32,576 nucleotides of DNA, taken from positions 1 through 32,576 of the forward strand of contig JBOFGX010000066.1 in the NCBI GenBank assembly GCA_051649345.1, written 5' to 3'. Position numbers and translations under genes: made by a program. Below, in pieces: positions 24,115 through 32,179 of this stretch. The stretch comes from Leadbetterella sp051649345. Lineage in GTDB: Bacteria; Bacteroidota; Bacteroidia; Cytophagales; Spirosomataceae. A model generated the notes under the pieces. It was not told where the DNA came from, ran no database searches, and saw nothing but the letters and a program-made list of their open reading frames with translations. Position 1 is the stretch's first letter. Every line of letters starts with the position of its first letter.

Positions 24115-26547
24115 ATGAAAAATAAAAATTTTACCATTATTAATCGAATTTGGGTTATTATTTTCCTTGTTTTTGTATCATTTTTTTCAATAGAAAAAGT
24201 ACATGCTCAGTCAAATTGTATAGGAAATCCAGGTGAAATTACTTGGAGTTATTGGAATGGATTTACATCTCAACCAGATTCTAATGACCTTTGGGCGTTA
24301 GAGAATTTTCCATCGAGACCTACTGGTTCACGTAAGTTAGGCACAACCGTTACGCCATCCAATTTTGATAATAATTTTGCCTCTATGATTCGAGGATATA
24401 TAAAGGTCAATTCTACTGCCAATTATTATTTTAATGTTACTGGTGATGATGCGGGTATATTCTACCTTTCATCTGATAATAATCCAATTAATAAAAAGAG
24501 AAGAGGTCATTTCCCTGGTTATACTGCTGCCAATGATCACAAAAAATATCCATCTCAAACCTCTCCACTTACCCAATTGGTTGCGGGCCAATATTATTAT
24601 TTTGAAATGCTAAGTTTCGAAGGTGGAGGAGCCGATAAAATGAATTTATTTTGGAGAAAACCTAATTCACCCGATACTGATACTACATGGATGGTAATAG
24701 ATTACACGAATTTATATGATTATACATGTGGGCAAACGTGCCCAGCAAGAGGAACTTCATGTAACGATAATGATGCTAGTACCACTAATGATAAACAGGA
24801 TGGGTTTTGCAATTGTGTAGGTGTAAAACCTCCCACACACCCTTGTGTAGGAATCCAAGGAAAGGTTGATGCATATTATTTTGATAATATCAATGGCTCC
24901 TATGTAGAAAATGACCTTATAAATGCTCCTAAATTTCCTCTGCTCCCAGATAGAAAAGAAAGTTTGAATGGGGCTTTTGGGCCAATAGCTGTTGGCAAAG
25001 AGAATTATGGAACGTTAGTACAAGGATACCTCACTGTTCCTCAGTCTGGAAATTATGAATTTTTGTTGACTGGAGATAATCAAACCATGTTTTATTTGAG
25101 TAAGAATGACTCCATTGAATATAAGCAAACACATCAAGCCTTAGTTTTTTATGGTGTTGGAAGTACGGAATTTAATAATTCATCATTTCAGAAAATAGGT
25201 CCATTAACTTTACAAAAAGGGAAATATTATTATTTTGAGTTTAGACATAAAGATGGTTCGTGGAGTGATCACTTCAATATTTTTTGGAAGACGCCATTTC
25301 ATGAGCAAAGACAGTGGAAGCGAATTCCTACTACTTATTTATTTGATTATAAGTGTGAGGTTTCATGTGTACCACAAGGAACATTATGTGATGATGGGAA
25401 CCCCAATACCAACAATGACCAGTTTAATAACGCTTGTGAGTGCGTAGGTACGCCTTGTACTGGAGCCAACTGCAATGATTTGGGTGCTCGATATGTAAAA
25501 TATGATGCCTGTGGATCTACTAATACAATGACCACCACAACAGAATCTTCATGGGAATCATGTACGGCTTCTACTAATCCCAATCCCTCTCGATCAAGCA
25601 GTCAACATTGGATACGTTATGATTTAGGTAATGTGTATAAATTGAGCTCTTCGCGAGTTTGGAACTATAATGTTGCGGGTCAAACCAACAAAGGGTTTAA
25701 TAATGTGGTGGTAGATTACTCTTTAAATGGTACCAATTGGTTTCAGCTTGGAGGATCTTATACTTGGCCACAAGCTCCAGGAACAGCAGATTATCAAGGT
25801 TTTTTAGGTCCTAATTTCAATGATTTAAAAGTAAGATACGTATTGATTTCAGCTACCTCCAATCACGGAGGTTCGTGTTTTGGATTTAGTAAAATAGCAT
25901 TTGATGCTCTTTTGTGTGATAATGCCAATACAACATGTGATGACGGGGATCCTTTTACAGAGTATGATAAGTTTGATAACAATTGTACATGTAGGGGTGT
26001 AAATATCAATTGTGCTTCGGATACTTTAAAACTCGATAGAGTCACATTGGATAACGGTTCTTTTCAGGGCAAAAAACGAGTGGAATCCATTAGCTTGATT
26101 CCATCTACAAAAAACATCACATTTACAGCTGGGAATAATATTATTCTTATGCCAGGATTTGAAGTAAAAAGTTCGGGTACGTTTACGGCGAAAATCGAAG
26201 GTTGTTTGCAGCAAGCATTGTTAGAAGATGAAGCTAAAGCCAAGAAAAGAGCTGAAGAAATGGGTCTGGAAACACCTTCACAATCAGCCACAGAATTTGG
26301 TACAGATAGCTTAAAAACCAATATTAAACGTGTTTTATTTAGGTTAAACAAGCCTGCTTATGTGAAGCTTTCTCTTAAAGACTCCAAAGGCAAAACAATA
26401 GTAGCATTACTTGACCAAAAGTTTGAGCTACTTGGTACTCAAATAAAGTATATACCAACTACTTTGTTGACAAAAGGAGAAGAATACACAGTGGAACTAT
26501 TGGTGGATAATGAGAATTTATCTCAGAAGTTTATAGTAGAAAAGTAA
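24115..26547 (+). CDS. Large secreted PA14/discoidin-like protein with coathanger and type IX sorting-like C-terminus
   Basis: An 810-residue exported protein with a signal peptide ending near residue 32. Domains by eye: two PA14-like modules (about 35-205 and 243-415; both with tGDDaxxFYLS-type and YYFExxxxxG patterns), a discoidin/F5-8C-like module (about 455-600), a '3-coathanger' stack (about 635-697, with ILMPGFEVKSSGTFTAKIEGC), and a last 75 residues resembling a type IX secretion sorting domain (RVLFRLNKPAYVKLSL ... SQKFIVEK). Three short Cys/Asp-rich linkers of one pattern (209-236, 418-445, 603-628) follow the first three modules. PA14 and discoidin modules usually bind glycans, so a carbohydrate-binding surface protein is likely; no catalytic domain was seen. 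Third gene of the unit. Confidence 0.8.
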   Translation: MKNKNFTIINRIWVIIFLVFVSFFSIEKVHAQSNCIGNPGEITWSYWNGFTSQPDSNDLWALENFPSRPTGSRKLGTTVTPSNFDNNFASMIRGYIKVNSTANYYFNVTGDDAGIFYLSSDNNPINKKRRGHFPGYTAANDHKKYPSQTSPLTQLVAGQYYYFEMLSFEGGGADKMNLFWRKPNSPDTDTTWMVIDYTNLYDYTCGQTCPARGTSCNDNDASTTNDKQDGFCNCVGVKPPTHPCVGIQGKVDAYYFDNINGSYVENDLINAPKFPLLPDRKESLNGAFGPIAVGKENYGTLVQGYLTVPQSGNYEFLLTGDNQTMFYLSKNDSIEYKQTHQALVFYGVGSTEFNNSSFQKIGPLTLQKGKYYYFEFRHKDGSWSDHFNIFWKTPFHEQRQWKRIPTTYLFDYKCEVSCVPQGTLCDDGNPNTNNDQFNNACECVGTPCTGANCNDLGARYVKYDACGSTNTMTTTTESSWESCTASTNPNPSRSSSQHWIRYDLGNVYKLSSSRVWNYNVAGQTNKGFNNVVVDYSLNGTNWFQLGGSYTWPQAPGTADYQGFLGPNFNDLKVRYVLISATSNHGGSCFGFSKIAFDALLCDNANTTCDDGDPFTEYDKFDNNCTCRGVNINCASDTLKLDRVTLDNGSFQGKKRVESISLIPSTKNITFTAGNNIILMPGFEVKSSGTFTAKIEGCLQQALLEDEAKAKKRAEEMGLETPSQSATEFGTDSLKTNIKRVLFRLNKPAYVKLSLKDSKGKTIVALLDQKFELLGTQIKYIPTTLLTKGEEYTVELLVDNENLSQKFIVEK

Positions 26548-26709
26548 AAATTTTGTAGGAATCATTGTATTTCAAATGTAGATTTCTTTTTTAAAAGCTA
26601 TTTCTTACTTCTTTAATGTCTATGGTGTAGTAGTATAAGTCATCGGATTATATTGACTATAGTTATAAAACCATGACCCGTCTTATCAATTCAATACTTT
26701 CTTACTATT
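26548..26709. other. Non-coding AT-rich stretch after the PA14 gene
   Basis: First part of the 361-base gap before araB. It has no open frame, no RNA-like fold and no terminator that I could support. The second part (26710-26908) holds an inverted repeat, the araB promoter/operator and the leader, listed separately. Confidence 0.5.
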
Positions 26710-26740
26710 ATTACTACTTTATTTCTTAACAAGTAGTAAT
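26710..26740. repeat. Perfect 10-bp inverted repeat upstream of the ara promoter
   Basis: ATTACTACTT (26710-26719) and AAGTAGTAAT (26731-26740) are exact reverse complements with an 11-base spacer. It ends 4 bases before the -33 box of the araB promoter. It could be an activator site, or the hairpin of a terminator for the upstream operon, since a T-rich but interrupted stretch (TTTATTTTG) follows on the + strand. Confidence 0.5.
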
Positions 26741-26744
26741 TTAT

Positions 26745-26785
26745 TTTGCTTTCTATTTTGGTAAACATACATTTGTAATGTTTAC
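26745..26785 (+). promoter_or_regulatory. araB promoter with -7 box inside a perfect inverted repeat (operator)
   Basis: TTTG (26745-26748), 19 bases, then TACATTTG (26768-26775) matches the Bacteroidota promoter consensus. GTAAACAT (26761-26768) and ATGTTTAC (26778-26785) form a perfect 8-bp inverted repeat with a 9-base spacer that contains nearly all of the -7 box. A dimeric repressor bound there would block transcription. In Bacteroides a Nudix-type AraR represses arabinose genes, but I cannot confirm that its motif matches this one. Transcription would begin near 26781, leaving a leader of about 128 bases before araB. Confidence 0.65.
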
Positions 26786-26908
26786 TATAAAAAATAGATT
26801 AAAGACTTTTTTTTAGTATTTTATCTAGTTCCTATTTTAGATTAATATGCTTATAATAAACGTTGTATGCATTTTTAAGGCAATATTTTACCTTCTCAAT
26901 TACTTAAA

Positions 26909-28543
26909 ATGAAGAAATTTACAATTGGTGTTGATTTTGGAACTGATTCTGTGAGAGCCTTGGTCGTGGATACCACAACGGGAGCCAATATGGGGACAGC
27001 TGTCCAATACTATTCTAGATGGAAACAAGGGTTGTATTGCGATCCTTTAATTTCACAGTTTAGACAGCATCCCTTGGATTATGTAGAAAGCCTTCAAATA
27101 GTGGTTTCTGAAGCTTTGGCTGATCTGGACGAAGACGTAAAAAACAATATAGTAGCTATTTCTATTGATACGACGGGTTCAACCCCAGTTGCCGTTAATA
27201 AAGAAGGGATTCCTTTGAGTTTAATGCCTGAGTTTGCCGAGAATCCGCATGCGATGTTTATTCTTTGGAAAGACCATACCTCAAACTTGGAAGCGGACCA
27301 AATAAATACATTAGCTAAATCTTGGAAGATAGATTATACAAAATTTGAAGGAGGAATTTATTCTACTGAATGGTTCTGGGCAAAAATCCTTAGGACTTTA
27401 CGCGTATCCAAAGACGTTCGCGAAAATGCGTTTTCTTGGGTAGAGCATTGCGATTGGATATCGGCTTTGTTGACGGGGAATGTAAATCCGTTGATCTTGA
27501 AAAGATCACGTTGTGCGGCAGGACACAAAGCCATGTGGCATGAAGAATTTGAAGGCTTACCTTCAGAGGAGTTTTTGACGACTTTAGACCCCCTTTTGGG
27601 TGGTTTGCGAGATAGGCTTTTTAGGCATAGTTATACCTCAGATATGTCTATGGGGAAGATTTCTGATGATTGGGCGAAGCGATGGGGATTACCCAAAGAC
27701 GTAGAAATTGGTGTTGGTGCTTTTGATTGCCATATGGGTGCAGTAGGGGCAGAAATCCAGCCCTATGATTTTGTACGTGTAATGGGAACGTCCACCTGTG
27801 ATATGCTCATTGCTCCCAACGAAGAAGTGGGCGATTTGTTGATAAAAGGTATTTGTGGTCAGGTTGATGGCTCCATAGTGCCAGGAATGTTGGGTATGGA
27901 AGCAGGGCAATCGGCCTTTGGTGATTATTATGCTTGGTTTCAAAAAATGTTAACAGGTCCAGTAGCCGATCTATTGGGAGAAGGGATAGCGAGTCAGTTC
28001 TCAGAGGTTCTGATTCCGTATTTGAGTAATGAGGCAGCCAAATTGCCTGTCACCGACAAAGACCCAATTGCTACCGATTGGATAAATGGTCGTCGTACGC
28101 CTGATGCCAATCATATACTAAAAGCAGGATTTATGGGTCTGAACCTTGGTACTGATGCAACTAAATTGTTTAAATCTATTGTAGAAGCAACGGCCTTTGG
28201 TTCTAAAGCCATCGTAGATAGATTTGTAGCAGAAGGCATTCCTATTAAGCAAGTGATTGCGATTGGAGGGGTTGCAAAAAAATCACCTTATGTCATGCAA
28301 ACATTGTGTGACGTTTTGAACATGCCAATAAAAGTAGCCAGTTCGGATCAGACTTGTGCACTGGGTGCAGCCATGAATGCGGCGGTTGTAGCTGGTGTTT
28401 ATCCTACGCTAGCAGATGCTCAAAAAGCCATGGGGTCTGGTTTTGATGCTTTTTATGAGCCGAGACCTGCTTATGTTGAAACCTTTAAAAAACTGTATAG
28501 TATATATCTTTCATTTGGTAATTTTATAGAAAACAATGCTTAA
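26909..28543 (+). CDS. araB: Ribulokinase AraB
   Basis: FGGY-family kinase of 544 residues that phosphorylates L-ribulose to L-ribulose 5-phosphate with ATP, the second step of arabinose catabolism in the cytosol. The N-terminal FGGY domain begins TIGVDFGTDSVRALVVD and has SIDTTGSTPVAV, ILWKDHT and EHCDWISALLTGN. The central region has GAFDCHMGAVGAE and MGTSTCDMLI, and the C-terminal ATP-binding domain has AIGGVAKKSPYVMQTL and CALGAAMNAAVVAG. Length and motifs match AraB rather than xylulokinase or glycerol kinase, and the neighbours araA and araD confirm this. First gene of the operon, overlapping araA by 8 bases. Confidence 0.97.
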   Translation: MKKFTIGVDFGTDSVRALVVDTTTGANMGTAVQYYSRWKQGLYCDPLISQFRQHPLDYVESLQIVVSEALADLDEDVKNNIVAISIDTTGSTPVAVNKEGIPLSLMPEFAENPHAMFILWKDHTSNLEADQINTLAKSWKIDYTKFEGGIYSTEWFWAKILRTLRVSKDVRENAFSWVEHCDWISALLTGNVNPLILKRSRCAAGHKAMWHEEFEGLPSEEFLTTLDPLLGGLRDRLFRHSYTSDMSMGKISDDWAKRWGLPKDVEIGVGAFDCHMGAVGAEIQPYDFVRVMGTSTCDMLIAPNEEVGDLLIKGICGQVDGSIVPGMLGMEAGQSAFGDYYAWFQKMLTGPVADLLGEGIASQFSEVLIPYLSNEAAKLPVTDKDPIATDWINGRRTPDANHILKAGFMGLNLGTDATKLFKSIVEATAFGSKAIVDRFVAEGIPIKQVIAIGGVAKKSPYVMQTLCDVLNMPIKVASSDQTCALGAAMNAAVVAGVYPTLADAQKAMGSGFDAFYEPRPAYVETFKKLYSIYLSFGNFIENNA

Positions 28544-30038
28544 ATCACTGGAATCATTCGAAGTTTGGTTTGTTACGGGAAGCCAAGATCTTTATGGAGA
28601 AGAAACGCTAAGACAAGTAGCTGAAAACTCGAAAATTATAGCATCGGAGCTAAATAATTCGTCGATTATTCCTGTAAAAATAGTCTATAAACCAACCGTA
28701 AAAAGTACGGAAGAAATCTATCAAACCTGTATTGCGGCTCATTTTGATCCTAAATGTGTAGGCATCATTACGTGGATGCATACGTTTTCTCCCGCTAAAA
28801 TGTGGATTAATGGGCTTCAAGCCCTACAAAAGCCCATTTTGCACCTGCATACACAATTCAATAGAGATATACCTTTTGATAGCATTGATATGGACTTTAT
28901 GAATCTCAATCAATCTGCACACGGTGACAGGGAGTTTGGATTTATGATGTCTCGTTTACGAATCAACCGCAAGGTGGTAGTAGGTCATTGGGCAAGTGAA
29001 AGTGTGCATCAAAAAATCAATGTTTGGGCGAGAGTTGCAGCTGCAAAACACAAAATGAAAACCATGAAGGTGGTGCGTTTTGGAGATAATATGCGGTTTG
29101 TTGCCGTAACAGAAGGCGATAAAGTAGCTGCTCAAACCACATTTGGGTTTGAGGTAAAGTCCTACGGGGTTGGGGATTTGGTGAAAGTAATCAACCAGAT
29201 TTCAGATGCTCAAATCAATTCCTTGATCAAAGAGTATGAAGATACGTATGCTATGGCTTCTGGCTTGGTTTCATCGGGCTCTCAGAGAGGATCTTTGGTA
29301 GAAGCGGCTCGTATAGAACTTGGAATTAAAGCATTCTTAGAAGACGGCGGATATTCTGCCTATACCAATACGTTTGAAGACCTACACGGTATGCGTCAGC
29401 TTCCTGGAATAGGTTCTCAAAGAATGATGGCTGCAGGATATGGATATGGAGGAGAAGGTGACTGGAAAACCTCCGCCATGGTACACATTATGAAGTTTAT
29501 GGCTACCGGTATGAAAGGAGGTAATTCTTTCATGGAAGATTACACCTATCATTTTGATCCATCGAATCCAATGGTTTTAGGCTCACATATGCTAGAGATT
29601 TGTCCGACGATTGCGGATGATAAGGTTCGATGTGAGATTTGGCCATTGGGAATTGGTGGAAAAGAAGACCCTGTACGATTGGTATTCAATGGAGCGGAAG
29701 GCCCTGCTCTCAATGTATCTTTGGTAGATCTTGGAAATAGATTTAGGTTGATAGTAAATGCCGTAAATGCTGTGAAAGTGACGGAAAAATTCCCGAAACT
29801 GCCTACAGCACGTGTCCTTTGGAAGCCTGAGCCTTCGATGGAAGTAGGTTTGCAATCATGGATATTGGCAGGCGGAGCACACCATACAGTATATAGTCAA
29901 AATCTATCAATAGAACATCTGGAGGATTTTGCGGATATGTTTGATATAGAACTGGTAGTAATCGATAAAAATACAGATATCAGAAAACTTAAAAATGATC
30001 TTCGATTAAACGATGCTGCCTACAAAATATTTAAATAA
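28536..30038 (+). CDS. araA: L-arabinose isomerase AraA
   Basis: Converts L-arabinose to L-ribulose using a divalent metal (usually Mn2+), the first step of the pathway. The 500-residue length is exactly typical. The N-terminus EVWFVTGSQDLYGEETLRQV is diagnostic. Metal and catalytic residues corresponding to E. coli Glu306, Glu333, His350 and His450 are visible in YGGEGDWKTS, FMEDYTYHFD, LGSHMLEICPT and AGGAHHTVYS. The start overlaps the end of araB by 8 bases and its stop codon shares one base with the araD start, so the three genes are translationally coupled. No oddities were seen. Confidence 0.98.
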   Translation: MLKSLESFEVWFVTGSQDLYGEETLRQVAENSKIIASELNNSSIIPVKIVYKPTVKSTEEIYQTCIAAHFDPKCVGIITWMHTFSPAKMWINGLQALQKPILHLHTQFNRDIPFDSIDMDFMNLNQSAHGDREFGFMMSRLRINRKVVVGHWASESVHQKINVWARVAAAKHKMKTMKVVRFGDNMRFVAVTEGDKVAAQTTFGFEVKSYGVGDLVKVINQISDAQINSLIKEYEDTYAMASGLVSSGSQRGSLVEAARIELGIKAFLEDGGYSAYTNTFEDLHGMRQLPGIGSQRMMAAGYGYGGEGDWKTSAMVHIMKFMATGMKGGNSFMEDYTYHFDPSNPMVLGSHMLEICPTIADDKVRCEIWPLGIGGKEDPVRLVFNGAEGPALNVSLVDLGNRFRLIVNAVNAVKVTEKFPKLPTARVLWKPEPSMEVGLQSWILAGGAHHTVYSQNLSIEHLEDFADMFDIELVVIDKNTDIRKLKNDLRLNDAAYKIFK

Positions 30039-30742
30039 TGGATATCTATAAAACGTTACGAGAAGAGTGCTTTGAGGCAAACATGATGTTGCCAAAGTTA
30101 AATTTGGTGTTATTTACCTTTGGAAACGTAAGTGCTGTAGACAGGGATAAAGCTGTTTTCGCTATCAAGCCCAGTGGTGTTTCCTATGGCATTCTGAAAC
30201 CAGAAGATATTGTAATCGTAGACTTTGATGCCAAAATTGTGGACGGTAGTTTTCGACCTTCGTCAGATACCAAAACGCATGCTCAGCTTTATAAAAACTG
30301 GACTGACATAGGAGGTATAACGCATACCCATAGTACCTATGCTGTGGCTTGGTCTCAAGCAGGCAAGGATATTCCTATTTTTGGGACTACGCATGCTGAT
30401 CATACCCACCAAGATATACCATGTGCAGCTGTCTTGTCAGACGAGATGATACAGGGCGATTATGAGTTTGAAACTGGGAACCAAATTTTTGATTGTTTCG
30501 AAGAAAAGAAAATTTCTCATACGGAAGTAGAAATGGTACTTCTTCAAAATCATGGGCCTTTTACGTGGGGTAAAAATGCCGAAAAATCAGTGTATAATGC
30601 GGCTGTTTTAGAAGAAATAGCCAAAATGGCTCAGCTGACCTTACAGATCAATCCTGATACTCCTCGTATCAAAGATACTTTGCGTTGGAAGCATTATGAA
30701 CGTAAGCACGGTAAAGATGCGTATTATGGACAAGGTTGTTGA
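30038..30742 (+). CDS. araD: L-ribulose-5-phosphate 4-epimerase AraD
   Basis: Class II aldolase/epimerase of 234 residues (E. coli AraD has 231) that converts L-ribulose 5-phosphate to D-xylulose 5-phosphate, feeding the pentose phosphate pathway. It needs Zn2+, held by histidines in ITHTHSTYAVAWSQAG and in QNHGPFTWG. Other family features are the FGNVSAVDR phosphate-binding segment, IKPSGVSY, SSDTKTHAQLY and the TTHADHTHQDIPC loop. The ATG overlaps the araA stop by one base (TAATG). Assignment over fuculose aldolase is supported by length and by the araBA context. Confidence 0.97.
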   Translation: MDIYKTLREECFEANMMLPKLNLVLFTFGNVSAVDRDKAVFAIKPSGVSYGILKPEDIVIVDFDAKIVDGSFRPSSDTKTHAQLYKNWTDIGGITHTHSTYAVAWSQAGKDIPIFGTTHADHTHQDIPCAAVLSDEMIQGDYEFETGNQIFDCFEEKKISHTEVEMVLLQNHGPFTWGKNAEKSVYNAAVLEEIAKMAQLTLQINPDTPRIKDTLRWKHYERKHGKDAYYGQGC

Positions 30743-30762
30743 GTTTTGAATAAATTTTTTTG

Positions 30763-31908
30763 ATGAAGGATAAAATAATAAACGTATTTAAGGAGAAATT
30801 TCGCCAAGAACCCGTAGTTATTACCTCACCGGGTAGAATCAACATTATTGGGGAACATACCGATTACAACGAGGGATTTGTATTGCCTGCAGCCATTGAT
30901 AAGGCGATTTACGTAGGTATAACCAAACGTTCAGATTCCGAAATTCATCTTTATTCCTGCGAATTTGATGAATTGTTTATTACCAATCTTGCCCACTTAA
31001 AACCAGAAGCAGGTAAATGGTACAACTATGTTTTGGGTATTGTAGATCAAATTCAAGCTGCGAACCATTCAATAGGTGGATTCAATCTGGTTTTGGATGG
31101 AAATGTGCCTTTGGGTGCTGGATTATCTTCGTCTGCAGCTGTAGAATGTGCAGCTATTTTTGCTTTGAATGAGTTGTTTGAATTGTCTTTGGATAAATTT
31201 CAAATGGTGAAAATGGCTCAAATGGCCGAGCATACCTTCGCAGGGGTAAAATGCGGTATCATGGATATGTTTGCCAGCATGTTTGGGAAAGAAAACCATG
31301 CTATACGTTTGGATTGCCGAGATCTTAGTTATCAATACACCAATCTGGATTTGAAAGGATACTCTTTGGTGTTATTAAATAGCAATGTAAAACATAATTT
31401 AGCTTCAACTGCCTACAACGAACGTCGGGCACAATGCGAGCAGGGCGTATCGTGGATACGAGAAAAACATCCTGAAGTAGTTTCTTTACGGGATGTAACG
31501 ATGGATATGCTTACGGAAATTGTCTATCACAAAGATCAATTGGTGTATACTCGATGCAAATATGTTGTTGAAGAATCTCAACGCCTATTAAGTGCATGCA
31601 AAGCTTTAGATGCAGGAGATTTTGAAGTATTGGGCTCATTGATGTATGCAACCCATTATGGTCTTCAAAACGAGTATGAAGTAAGCTGTAAAGAAATAGA
31701 TTTTTTGGTAGAAAAAGTACAGCATAACCCTGTTTTTGTAGGTTCAAGAATGATGGGAGGGGGCTTTGGTGGGTGTACTATTAACCTTATAAGAGGTGAT
31801 ATAGACGAGGTAATGATACAGGAAATTGCCAATGAATACACCGCTAATTTTGGATTAGAACTTACAATAATACCCATTCAAATTGGAGCAGGAACAAGGC
31901 TTCTTTAG
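30763..31908 (+). CDS. galK: Galactokinase GalK (GHMP kinase), fourth gene of the ara operon
   Basis: A 381-residue GHMP kinase expected to phosphorylate galactose to galactose 1-phosphate, first step of the Leloir pathway. Galactokinase signatures are all present: GRINIIGEHTDYNEGFVLP near the N-terminus, the GHMP ATP loop PLGAGLSSSAAVECAA, CGIMDMFASMFG and the C-terminal MMGGGFGGCTIN. ATG at 30763 is chosen over the adjacent TTG at 30760. It follows araD by 20 bases and is presumably under the ara promoter. That placement is notable because galK is more often found with galactose genes; galactose 1-phosphate uridylyltransferase is not in view. An arabinose-kinase variant cannot be excluded without structure-guided comparison, but galactokinase fits best. 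Confidence 0.9.
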   Translation: MKDKIINVFKEKFRQEPVVITSPGRINIIGEHTDYNEGFVLPAAIDKAIYVGITKRSDSEIHLYSCEFDELFITNLAHLKPEAGKWYNYVLGIVDQIQAANHSIGGFNLVLDGNVPLGAGLSSSAAVECAAIFALNELFELSLDKFQMVKMAQMAEHTFAGVKCGIMDMFASMFGKENHAIRLDCRDLSYQYTNLDLKGYSLVLLNSNVKHNLASTAYNERRAQCEQGVSWIREKHPEVVSLRDVTMDMLTEIVYHKDQLVYTRCKYVVEESQRLLSACKALDAGDFEVLGSLMYATHYGLQNEYEVSCKEIDFLVEKVQHNPVFVGSRMMGGGFGGCTINLIRGDIDEVMIQEIANEYTANFGLELTIIPIQIGAGTRLL

Positions 31909-32078
31909 TATTTAAAATTAGTTTAGATGCTATTTTATCTATTAATAAACAGTAGATAAACGGTAAATAATTATTACTTTCTTCACAGTAATTAACATTT
32001 TTTGTTTTACCTTTTTTATATCCATACAATATAAAACTAATCAAAAAGTAATTTTTGTCATTCAGTATTACATTCCAA

Positions 32079-32113
32079 ATTGTGAGTACTACAGTGGTAT
32101 TCGCAATTTTTTT
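32079..32113 (+). terminator. Intrinsic terminator of the araBAD-galK operon
   Basis: ATTGTGAGTAC (32079-32089) and GTATTCGCAAT (32097-32107) form an 11-bp stem with two G-U pairs and a 7-base loop, followed by a run of T (to 32113). Direction is + because no T tract follows on the other strand. It lies 170 bases after the galK stop, so most of the 271-base gap is AT-rich 3' leader with no other feature I can support. Confidence 0.72.
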
Positions 32114-32179
32114 AATATTGTATTTATAATGGATAGTGGTTTAGTTCACATTTACGCATAGACTGGTTTTTTCCTAATT

